Assembly: GCF_032118995.1 (NCBI RefSeq) | Contig: NC_092651.1 | Location: 23,110,349 to 23,174,348 of the forward strand | DNA from: Asterias amurensis | Lineage: Eukaryota; Echinodermata; Asteroidea; Forcipulatida; Asteriidae | DNA length: 64,000 bases | Direction of reading: 5' to 3' | Shown: one piece after another, positions 55,344 through 64,000 of the stretch | Numbering within the stretch: position 1 is the stretch's first letter | Layout of the letters: every line of letters begins with the position of its first letter | Made by a program: the position numbers and the translations under genes | The notes under the pieces: model-generated | The model's input: the letters and a program-made list of their open reading frames with translations, nothing else | Told to the model about the DNA's origin: nothing | The model's database searches: none

Positions 55344-56035
55344 TCACAATAAATTGTAAGTGTTATCAACTCTGATTATAAGGATCAAGAAAGTAAAGCT
55401 TACCTGAGAAAGGATGTCTTTCTGCATATCTGAATGTCTAGTCAAGTTGAAGGCTCTGTGTAGGGTGACTTGGCTGATTTTGTCTTGTTGGGGTGTGGGT
55501 ACATGTACTTGTGATGCTAGTAGCTGCCACAAAATATGATCAGCCGCGTGAATCCCTAATGCAATGCGTTGGACAATGTCAATTGTCTTTGATTTAGGGG
55601 GGACAGTTCCACCTTTGATTGCTTCGTTAAAGGAACACGTTGCCTTGGATCGGACGAGTTGGTCTATTAAAAGCGTTTGAAACCGTTTGTTATGAAATGC
55701 ATATGGTTAGAAAGATGTTTTAAAAGTAGAATATACTGATCCACACAAGTATCACTCAAAATTGCACGGTTTTCCTTTTACGTCGCGAACTATCACGGTC
55801 GGCCATTTATGGGAGTCAAAATTTTGACTCCCATAAATGGCCGACCGTGTTAGTCGACGAGGTAAAAAGAAATCCACGCAATTTCGAGGCATATTTGTGT
55901 AGATCATTGTATTCTACTTTTACAATATCTTTCTAACCATATGCATTTTATAACAAACGGTTACAGAACGCTTTTCAAAGACCAACTCGACCGATCCAAG
56001 GCAATGTGTTCCTTTAAGAATGTTAACAAAATCGG
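55344..56035 (-). pseudogene. Unrecognised exon U, copy 1 (carries a MITE)
   Basis: The minus strand encodes, in pieces, T-I-D-I-V-Q-R-I-A-L-G-I-H-A, W-Q-L-L-A-S-Q-V-H-V-P-T-P and H-R-A-F-N-L-T-R-H-S-D-M-Q-K-D-I-L-S-Q. The exon ends at a strong donor CTCAG|GTAAGC (about 55,402). Other copies lie at 58,024-58,365 and 61,946-62,350. The family B MITE sits at the TTAA within N-E-A-I-K. A partial repeat of the exon's donor end follows at 56,085-56,147. The protein family is unknown to me; the conserved donor argues for a real spliced gene at one time. Confidence 0.5.
55627..56017. repeat. TTAA MITE, family B copy 2
   Basis: A 383-bp palindrome identical in design to 47,791-48,181, with TTAA at 55,627-55,630 and 56,014-56,017. 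Empty sites GCTTCG-TTAA-GAATG survive at 58,102-58,116 and 62,102-62,116, which proves precise TTAA duplication. Confidence 0.95.
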
Positions 56036-56154
56036 TTTCGTACTTTTTAAGTTCTTAAGTGTTATCAACTCTGATTATCAGGATCAAGAAAGTATAACTT
56101 ACCTGAGAAAGGATGTCTTTCTGCATAGCTGAATGTCTAGTCAAGTTGGAATGT

Positions 56155-56205
56155 CGATCACTTCGTACCCAGGTCACTTCCTACCCAAGTCACTTCGTAC
56201 CCAGT
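56155..56205. repeat. Short tandem repeat, 17 bp x3
   Basis: TCACTTCGTACCCAGG, TCACTTCCTACCCAAG and TCACTTCGTACCCAG in a row. Confidence 0.8.
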
Positions 56206-56840
56206 ATTTGAACAATGAAACCAACTTTCGTTTAAAGTGTCCTGTTGTTACTGGGTCCTCCTTGTTCGGTTTTTATGATTAGCAAAGATCATAGTGCGCT
56301 ACCTCCATTATTATAATTATACGCTCTTTGTTTTTTTAGGTGATTTGAAGGTTTTTTTTATTGGTTACTGTCCAACAAATGGAGTGCGCCCTTTGCATGT
56401 TAAATATATTGTTTCTGTGTTTTGCAATTTTTAATTAATGGTTATTTTTGGACGGGTTTTCCCAAACAACTTGATTGATTCGCGTGTTTGGTTTTAAAAA
56501 TAAGGATGAATTGTTGAGTAGAAAAATTGAAAGGATTTCAGAATAACTATTCCCCTTTTGTATGTTGTAATTAACTTTTTTAAAATTGTAATTTTTTAAC
56601 AAAATTTGTTTACCCTGTGTTTTTTTTTTTGGGGGGGGGGGGGAACAGGATTGTTGTCTTTAAAGATTTTTTTTTTTTTTTAATCAGAACTGTTGTTGAG
56701 TTTCTGCTTGTTGATTTTAAAAATGAGCAAAAGTTTTCCCATTTATGGGGTAAATTTGCAGTGGAATAAACGACAAGCATGAAAATCTCTTTAGTTGGGG
56801 ATGGCCCTGAAAAGGACTTTTGTTTTGGTGCAAGCACTTA
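56206..56840. other. Spacer with T/G homopolymer junction
   Basis: No gene; T-run followed by G-run at 56,618-56,643, then more T-runs. Confidence 0.45.
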
Positions 56841-56843
56841 TGC

Positions 56844-57389
56844 TTACAGGGATGGCCTAGTTAGATGCTTGCAGGCTGCCAGAAGTGCTGTTGTCGGGAT
56901 GGTACCTGCTCTGTAGTCGTCCCAAAGCTTGAACACCCGCCCTTGAATCTGGTGGTACATGCGCCTCTGGTTGCGGCAAAGTCTTGCTTCTTTTACCAGC
57001 TTCACTTGAATCTGCACAAATCTGGATTCTGCATGCAAAAGTTTGACGACGTTGTATTAAACTGGACGGTGTGCCGTCCTGCACGTCCATTGATCCTTCG
57101 ATACCAACCCTCTACATCGTTGTTAGTGCGGACACTCCGCTGACACTTTGCCGACGCTGGTGGTAATTTTCTCTTCAGGGCCTTAAATACTTTCCGGTAG
57201 TCTCTTTTCGTACGGCGTGACAACATGACGAATGCCAGAGGCACCTGCTTCTGGCCACCACTGGCACTCTTCACAAAGGCGTGGACAGAAAATAGCTGGA
57301 CAAACAGCTGCTTCACATATTTGAATGTTCCGTCCAGGTACCAAGTCAGGTCCATTGTCAAAAAGGGGAGAGGGTGGGGGGTCCATCAT
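56844..57389 (-). pseudogene. MULE transposase fragment, internally deleted
   Basis: The minus-strand frame opens with W-Y-L-D-G-T-F-K-Y-V-K-Q-L-F, then Q-L-F-S-V-H-A-F-V and V-P-L-A-F-V-M-L-S. This is the first-aspartate region of the Mutator-like (MULE) DDE transposase. It jumps directly to the carboxy-terminal signature R-T-N-N-D-V-E-G-W-Y-R-R-I-N. The 100 or so residues that normally lie between, including the other catalytic acids, are absent. A shifted frame (56,844-57,038) continues the tail (V-K-L-V-K-E-A-R-L, then Y-R-A-G-T-I). So there is one internal deletion and one frame change near 57,035. No terminal inverted repeats were identified. Confidence 0.75.
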
Positions 57390-57550
57390 TCACTTTCTTG
57401 CAAATTGTAAAAGTAAAGACAACTTCAGCAATAATAAGAATAATAACTGGACACTTTGCCAATGAAAACTAAAAACCAGAGTTTAATGTCAAAGTAAATA
57501 CAACTTCGGCAATAATAACAATTATATCTGGACACTTTACCAATGAACAC

Positions 57551-57915
57551 TTAAAGGCAGTGGACACTATTGGTAATTACTCTAATATTTATTAGCATAA
57601 AACCTTACTTGGTAACGAGTAATGGGAAGCTGTTGGTAGTATAAAACCTTGTGAGAGTCGGCTCCCTCTGAAGTGGAGTAGTTTTCGAGAAAGAAGTAAT
57701 TTTCCACGAACTTGATTTTGAGACATTTGATTTATAATTTGAGGTCGCGAAATCAAATTTTGAGGGTGTTTTTTCTTTCATTATTATTATCTTGAAACTT
57801 CAAAGACCGATGGAGCTCCAATTTTCACAGGTTTGTTATTTTATGCATATATGTTGAGATACACCAAGTTAGAAGACTTGTCTTTGACAATTACCAATAG
57901 TGTCCATGTCATTAA
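57551..57915. repeat. TTAA MITE, family A copy 7
   Basis: TTAA at 57,551-57,554 and 57,912-57,915. The left terminus is canonical; the right terminus is CCAATAGTGTCCATGTCA. The inner palindrome is partly lost. Flanking sequence is a pair of direct repeats (AATACAACTTCGGCAATAAT / ATAACTGGACACTT) at about 57,420-57,545 and 57,935-57,975. Confidence 0.87.
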
Positions 57916-58023
57916 AACCAGAGTTTAATGTCAAAGAAAAATACAACTTCGGCAACAATAATAATAACTGGACACTTCACAAATGAAAATGAAATACCAA
58001 ACTTTTATCGTTCAAAAAATGAT

Positions 58024-58365
58024 GAAGCGTGAATCCCTAATGCAATGTGTTGGACAATGTCAATTGTTTTTGATTTAGGCGGGACAGTTCCACCTTTGAT
58101 TGCTTCGTTAAGAATGTTAACAAAATCGGTTTCGTACTTTTTTCGTTCTTCTTTGGCTGCGGCACTGAACTGATACATCTTGGGCGCAAGGTGAACGTCA
58201 TGAAGGGCTGACACAAATTCAATAAAAGAATGAATTTGTTGGTTTTGGATGAATTCTTGGGCGAGAGATGTTTGGTCTGGCGTAGGGCGTAGGGCGAAAG
58301 CATTCGGGGATAAGTATTAGCATCTGTCAAGAAGCCCTTGACCTTCATCCATAGTGATAATTAGT
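58024..58365 (-). pseudogene. Unrecognised exon U, copy 2 (empty MITE site)
   Basis: The minus strand encodes E-F-I-Q-N-Q-Q-I-H-S-F-I-E-F-V, S-A-L-H-D-V-H-L-A-P-K, K-K-Y-E-T-D-F-V-N-I-L-N-E-A-I-K and T-I-D-I-V-Q-H-I-A-L-G-I-H-A. The unoccupied TTAA is at 58,108-58,111. It is open over the main block, with a 9-bp tandem gain (GGGCGTAGG) upstream. The copy breaks off after G-I-H-A at 58,024. Downstream non-coding sequence to about 58,620 is also shared with copy 3. Confidence 0.5.
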
Positions 58366-58619
58366 TTGGCTAAAGGTTGGAGTTGTGTACTGCCTAAGAT
58401 TGAGAATGGGGTGTTGGGTTGAACTTTTTAATTGCACCTTTCTTTAAAACAAACGCTGAAGGAAGTCACCACATATAATTCAAGAAAAAGTAAAATCTTT
58501 ACACATTTGAATTCAAAGTTTCCTATCCAAATTTCATCACAGAAATGCTCATTCTCCAAGATGTTGTCTGGTTAAGGAGTAGGGAAAAAAATTAGGAGGC
58601 GGTTTATGTTAACATTAAA

Positions 58620-60750
58620 ACAATAACAAACAAACAGTACACACAATTCTGTTAAACCCTGTATATCTTGTAGTATTACCTTGCAACAGGCAGTAATTAA
58701 ATCTCTTTTTTTTTAAATGTGGTGGCTCTTAAATGAGAGAATGCCACTGCTGCTGCCTGCACACCTCTCACCATCTTTTTTAAAAACCACTTTCACAAGT
58801 ACTTCCTTTGGATATGGTTTGGACTGGTTGTCAGATCTCCGAACAGGTGACAGCTATTCCATCTTTCTGAAAAACAACATAAAATAACAATTTTTAGAAA
58901 TAAACAATATATCTTGAAAGATAGCAATCAAAAGTATTTATTCAATGTTGCAAAAATCACAGTATCGCTCACTCAGTTCATACTTCAAATGATAGCCAAT
59001 GCAAACTGAATATTGACAACACAAATTTCCAACCAACACTTCACAACAGTTAAACTTTCCTCAACTCATTTTACATCAAATTCACATACAATTCACTTTT
59101 ATTCTCATTCTCGAAAAGTATGCACCAACTTAGCTCAAAGTTAAAACAAAGCAATTTCCAACTTATTTCACACAAAAACAATCAACAAACTATCCAAATT
59201 CCATTCGCCACTTCGTGACAAGTTCGATTAACTTTTCTAGGCCTTCAGGTGATATGTTTCCATGTGCTCTCATTACTTCAGTAACATGGTACCCTAGCAC
59301 ATGCTTCTAAGGTGTGATGTCTTTTACCAAGTACACAGTTTGATGAAATTTTAACCTTTCCTTTGCTTCAAAACCTCCAGGAACTCTTGCTCGTGCAGGG
59401 GTTGCCCTTAACTTTTTTCAACTGGCCAGCAGGACCAGTTGGCTTGATTTTTCACTGGTCCGCCAGGTTTTTGACTGGTCCGTCAATTTTTTATGTTATT
59501 TTTTTAAAACTAATAGTATACTGTTGTATACCAACTGCTCGATTTCTGGTCGTCACTATTTCAAAATTCAACGTGAATTGCAACGACAACTTAACTGCAC
59601 TTGAAGCCATACTTTACTTGACCGTCCCTGTCCAGCTGATGTTTGGGGGTTAGAACCCAGGTTCTGTCCGTCTGTCGACCAACAGAAGATGCGCACAAAC
59701 TTGGCCGGTGGTCTGCTCCTCTGTACATGGGCTATAATAGGTTATACTTAAACATAAACTATGAATATTTAGTGTGAATTGAATGATCATCCATGATCAT
59801 TCAATGGTGAAGTAGTTATATACACTCATCTGAACATAACATTTGCTTTGTAATATTTCATTTTGTGATTCGTGGGTCACAGAAAATTAACATAATTATA
59901 TGAACGTATGCCTAATTGAATTTATCAAATTCAACATCGCTGTCAGCGTGATTTAATCATTCTATAGCTGCGCCTTGTGTCACAATCAGTTTATTTCCAT
60001 TTGGAGTTTGCAGATTGCAACATAAACGGCGAACACATGCACGTCGATTCACAAAGCTTTTTTATAATCTGAGGAGATTTGTTCAATTGTCAAACCACAT
60101 GATACACGATTTTACAAAGTAGCAATATTCAAAAAAATTGGCCGTATTTGCTAATCGGTTTTTACATAACCAGAATTTTTAAACCAGAAAGGGTCGAAGT
60201 GTCATTCTGTGACCTCATAACGGCCTGTACTGAAACTGGGTGTAGATACACATAATTGAAAATAAAGTAATGGCACAAACATTCATTATGGTGTTTTAGA
60301 TGTAGGTAGTAGAGTAACGGTTTGCGGTAATACATAAATGATCATCTCTAAATTAGTTAGGGTGATTGTGTATTGTAAGAACCACTGCAGGTTTATTAGA
60401 CGTTTCGATTTTATATGATGTAAAATACTAAAGCGGTCAAGCAGGTGCATTGTAATACCATGTCCAAGTACCATCACTTAGTGATTCAAAAGTTGAAATT
60501 GTGACTTGTTAAACCATGGTGTAACATTAACAGCTTCAAATTCTGGTTCGAACCAGAATACAATTATAACAATTAACAATGAGCTCACCGAGCCATTGAA
60601 ACTTATAAACTTATATATCCATATGTAATGTTGGTTTGAGATATTTCACGCTACTTATAAAACCTTCTGTTTAAATGCAACACCTTCATGGCGTCACCGA
60701 CTTTGCAGTCTTGAAAGTTAGTGTCATTTCAGTTTCTGCTGAGTGTCTAG
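58620..60750. other. No gene seen
   Basis: About 2.1 kb of AT-rich unique DNA. The 96-codon plus-strand frame at 59,363 has no domain. Palindrome CATGATCATTCAATG-like words lie at 59,785-59,815. No tandem or terminal repeats noticed. Confidence 0.4.
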
Positions 60751-60756
60751 TTTCAA

Positions 60757-61013
60757 TTATTTTATCACAAGCTGTTGTTTGACGAGAAGATCTGTGCTTA
60801 TCTCAGAACAAAGAATGACAACACCAAAGTCACGGGAAAAAGAGATACCGGTTGTAGCATTCAATTTCCCGAAGGAAAAAGTTGTTAAGTCTTTTGCCGT
60901 GAATGTGTGGATCAACCCTCCTGAGCCTTGACCCTGGGCACCAAAAGATCGTCTGAGTTCGTTGGTAAATTTCTCGATATTCGTGTTAATTGAACTTTGG
61001 AGAACGAAGCACC
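60757..61013 (-). CDS. Unrecognised exon V, copy 1
   Basis: The minus-strand acceptor TGTTTATGTAAACAG (ending about 61,014) opens a frame of 85 codons: R-C-F-V-L-Q-S-S-I-N-T-N-I-E-K-F-T-N-E-L, R-R-S-F-G-A-Q-G-Q-G-S-G-G, then T-F-S-F-G-K-L-N-A-T-T-G-I-S-F. It ends at a TAA. No family recognised. The first third recurs at 61,557-61,660, where sequence diverges exactly after the G-S-G-G codons. That suggests either an exon edge or the duplication breakpoint. Confidence 0.45.
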
Positions 61014-61283
61014 TTCTGTTTACATAAACAAAGACAACAACCAAAGATTAGAAATATACAAACTCTTGAAAAAATCTGGAATATTCTTTCGAGGTTTCCA
61101 AAAAGAAAAGCCTCGACCAAACACTCAATGCAATGATAACCGTTTATTTAACGCACTGAGGGCGTCGTGTTTATTTGTTGGTATTTGAACACTATCTCAG
61201 AAAGAAACATTTGGCCAGGTTAACAAAATACCAGTTAATCATCCACAATTTTCCGAACAGAAGAGGATGATGGCCTTCTCATT
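60915..61283. repeat. Direct duplication E, left copy
   Basis: Matches 61,557-61,946 at about 95% by eye, from CCCTCCTGAGCCTTGACC to GATGGCCTTCTCATTTG. It covers part of exon V and its upstream intron. Confidence 0.85.
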
Positions 61284-61556
61284 TGTTTTTGTAAATTTTT
61301 CTCAAAGGTGGCCACTAAGGATTCTCCTTATCAAACTGGCCACCAATTCCTCATTTTCATGTCACTAACACATTCTTATAAGATTAGTAAGTTTAATGAC
61401 ACTTAAACCATGCTTATACACAGTAAAGAAACACATACAATACAATGGGATGCAACCTAAACAAATATGAGGGAGTGGACGCCCAATCGGTGGTGTGTAC
61501 ATCACTGTTGGACCAAAGAGAACTTTGTTTTACTCTAAGTTATTGTGTTCGTAAGG

Positions 61557-61946
61557 CCCTCCTGAGCCTTGACCCTGGGCACCAAAAGATCGTCTCAGTT
61601 CGTTAGTAAACTTCTCGATGTTCGTATTTATCGAACTTTGTAGAACGAAGCACCTTCTGTTTACATAAACAAAGACAACAACCAAAGATTAGAAATATAC
61701 AAACTCGTGAAAAAATCTGGAATATTCTTTTGAGGTTTCCAAAAAGAAAAGCTTTGACCAAACACTCAATGCAATGATAACCGTTTATTTAACGCACTGA
61801 GGGCGCCATGTTTGGCCTGGGTGTACCGTGTTTGTTTGTTGGTATTTGAACACTATCTCAGAAAGAAACATTTGGCCAGGTTAACAAAATACCAGTTAAT
61901 CGTCCACGAGTTTCCGAACAGAAGGGGATGATGGCCTTCTCATTTG
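61557..61946. repeat. Direct duplication E, right copy
   Basis: Partner of 60,915-61,283, with an extra stretch of about 20 bp (GGCCTGGGTGTACCGTG) near 61,815. It runs directly into copy 3 of exon U at its right edge. Confidence 0.85.
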
Positions 61947-62350
61947 TGACTTGACTGATTTCATCTTGTGGGGGTGTGGGTACATGTACTTGTGATGCTA
62001 GTAGCTGCCACAAAATATGATCAGCCGCGTGAATCCCTAATGCAATGCGTTGGACAATGTCAATTGTTTTTGATTTAGGCGGGACAGTTCCACCTTTGAT
62101 TGCTTCGTTAAGAATGTTAACAAAATCGGTTTCGTACTTTTTTCGTTCTTCTTTGCCTGCGGCACTGAACTGATATGTCTTAGGCGCAAGGTGAACGTCA
62201 TGAAGGGCCGACACAAATTCAATAAAAGAATGAATTTGTTGGTTTTGGATGAATTATTGGGTGAGAGATGTTTGGTCTGGCGTAGGGCGAAAGCATTCGG
62301 GATAAGTATTAGCATCTGTCAAGAAGCCCTTGACCTTCATCCATAGTGAT
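61946..62350 (-). pseudogene. Unrecognised exon U, copy 3 (empty MITE site)
   Basis: This copy has the longest uninterrupted exon U sequence, from S-A-L-H-D-V-H-L-A-P-K-T-Y through T-I-D-I-V-Q-R-I-A-L-G-I-H-A-A-D-H to V-P-T-P-P-Q-D-E-I-S-Q-V. The donor end is lost at the join with duplication E. An in-frame TAA replaces the GAA of copy 2 upstream (about 62,257). Empty TTAA at 62,108-62,111. Shared flank continues to about 62,580. Confidence 0.5.
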
Positions 62351-62580
62351 AATTAGTTTGGCTAAAGGTTGGAGTTGTGTACTGCCTAAGATTGAGAATG
62401 GGATGTTGGGTTGAACTTTTTAATTACACTTTTCTTTTAAACAAACGCTTAAGGAAGTCACATCACCACATCTAATTCAAGAGAAAGTAAAATCTTTACA
62501 CATTTCAATTTAAAGTTTCTTATCCAAATTTCATCACAGAAATGCTCTTTTTCCACGATTTTGTCTGGTTTCTTGCTGAA

Positions 62581-63770
62581 AAGAATAAGGGAAAAATAAG
62601 AGGGGGGGGGTATGTTAACATAAAAAACAATAACAAACAAACAAGTTTCTTCTTCAATATAATAGATTGCTCTGCACCAACGTGTTGTTGTCAACGACTT
62701 TCTTATATTTTGGTTTAAGGGTTTTATTTGATTGTTGACGCTGACTGGAGATCTTCTATATCCCAAGTCAGCCATTTTCTTTGCCAGTTTTTTTGTATAC
62801 TTTGGTGTTTCTTGTTAATGGGTCTTTCAATTTTGTTGGATTTGCTTATCGGCCCACAGCGTAATCAATGCCTTTACCTTATCCTCCTTCCAGTTTTGTT
62901 GGTAAGGTGTAGCCTTGTTTGCCGTCCCTTTCACTTTCACTTCCATTTTTTTCCAGCCGAGGACATCTCTCAACTTCATATTTAAACTTACTGTAGAAAT
63001 ATCTGCGTATATCCAGATGGGATGATTTTCAGCTCCTTTGACCAGTTTTGATCAGCAAAGTTTGGATCGTTGCTTTATATATATCTGCTGACGACTGGGT
63101 TTCCAACACCACCAACATTAAGCTTGTTTTTGTCCTAAACTGACCAACATGACACTTCCTTTTCAAATCAGGCCGCCATCCCCAAAAGATAACTCACTTG
63201 CACTCAGCAAAAGTGGGAGTTGATGTGCGGTTTAGCTGCATTGTTTTTGTTAATACACAGACACAGACATAAATAACATAACAGACATAAATTTCTCATT
63301 TCTCCTTGGAACGCAAGTGTAACGAAGACAAAATAATATAAACCACAAAGACAAAATAAATCGGTTTTAATTGTATTAGTCTGTTGGGGAGGAGGCGGCG
63401 GCGAAGGAACGGGTGATGATATCAGGCCGCCAGTACAGCAAAATCCTTGCCAGATCATTTGCCAGCAAAAAGACAGTCAGAAAGATTGAGATGAAAGGCT
63501 TTTACCTATGCCAGAACTTATCTATTGAACTGTCTAGGCCCTAGTAGTACACTCTAATGACCATTCGGTTTGGCCATTAAAAAAACTGAAACTTTGCATA
63601 CGTCAGTTTTCACACTTGATAACTTGATTTTATATGCATTTCAGATGTACATTTGGTTACAGGACTTACATAAGAAAAAAGAAAATAATCCATACCACCA
63701 TTACAGAATGTACGTGTACCTGTTGTCTTCTGCTGGCAATCGGTTCTGCAGCTGTTGTTGCAGTGGCCTA
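62581..63770. other. No gene seen
   Basis: AT-rich with a G-run (62,602-62,609). Small frames on both strands lack domains. 63,204-63,458 holds a proline-run frame that is low complexity only. Confidence 0.4.
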
Positions 63771-63774
63771 AACC

Positions 63775-63990
63775 TTACTCTTCCATGAGGCTTATTATAG
63801 GCCCATGAGGGATGGGTGGAGCCTGCTGCATGGTTCCGAGCGAGTTTGGGAGATTCGCCAGTGAGGTGACATTATGCTGAAGTAGGTTAATTCTTCTTTT
63901 CAGTTTAATGTAGCAACAAAACATCATCAATATGGCAGTTATCCCCACAACACCATTACTTAGCTGGATCCAGTACAGCAAGTGACACTC
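63775..63990 (-). CDS. C-terminus of a single-pass membrane protein, unrecognised
   Basis: The minus-strand frame entering near the window edge reads N-G-V-V-G-I-T-A-I-L-M-M-F-C-C-Y-I, a convincing transmembrane helix. A basic stop-transfer K-L-K-R-R follows, then about 45 polar residues to a TAA near 63,778 (Q-A-P-P-I-P-H-G-P). The arrangement, helix then short cytoplasmic tail, fits the end of a type I membrane protein whose main part lies beyond the window. No family assigned. Confidence 0.4.
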   Translation of the reverse strand, partial: ECHLLYWIQLSNGVVGITAILMMFCCYIKLKRRINLLQHNVTSLANLPNSLGTMQQAPPIPHGPIISLMEE

Positions 63991-64000
63991 TCCTAATCAT

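Noticed and set aside
59363-59653. 96-codon plus-strand frame
   Set aside because: No domain, no splice context, no duplicated copy; composition is that of non-coding DNA.

Overview
This is a gene-poor, repeat-dense piece of animal nuclear DNA. Consensus splice sites, a metazoan-type alpha-1,3-fucosyltransferase exon, tRNA- and 5S-rRNA-derived SINEs, Polinton fossils, a DIRS element and many TTAA-flanked MITEs point to a marine invertebrate deuterostome. I think an echinoderm, probably a sea star, is most likely. That guess rests on my recollection of the two TTAA MITE families and on the SINE tails, and I could not search a database. Nothing bacterial is present: no operons, CRISPR arrays or Shine-Dalgarno-led genes.

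Layout. 0-1.2 kb is a Polinton DNA-polymerase fossil that recurs at 27.4-28.6 kb. 2-9.4 kb holds four TTAA MITEs of one family, a nested SINE tail, small tandem repeats, a truncated GT10 fucosyltransferase exon (minus strand, 7.6-8.4 kb) and a tRNA-type SINE. 10-17.6 kb is a mosaic of an unclassified dispersed repeat and a local duplication. It is punctuated by a 1.17-kb foldback transposon whose inverted ends are tandem arrays (11.6-12.8 kb) and by a 5S-rRNA-derived SINE (17.0 kb). 17,585-23,668 is a GC-rich DIRS retroelement with inverted ends and an internal complementary region, inserted in that dispersed repeat. 24.07-24.43 kb is a 42-bp minisatellite. 24.4-31.2 kb is a cluster of duplicated Polinton polymerase fossils, interrupted at 31,203-35,274 by a 4.07-kb inverted-repeat transposon with a TA target duplication, which itself contains another MITE.

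35.3-48.4 kb carries minus-strand exon-like fragments. They include an OB-fold-like ORF, fragments resembling a P-element/THAP9-type transposase, two Myb/SANT-like DNA-binding domains (one broken by a 383-bp TTAA MITE) and an acidic Ser/Pro-rich protein. Many of these have been multiplied locally: 172 bp x4, 146 bp x12, about 600 bp x3. 49-51.4 kb has roughly 300-400-bp tandem repeats and a 0.7-kb inverted-repeat element. 53.5-62.7 kb holds more MITEs, an internally deleted MULE transposase and three copies of an unrecognised exon. One copy carries a MITE and the other two preserve its empty TTAA site. The right edge has a short membrane-protein C-terminus.

Few intact host genes are evident. 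The chief interest lies in the elements and the order in which they landed, because several insertions can be defined to the base from unoccupied paralogous copies in the same window.
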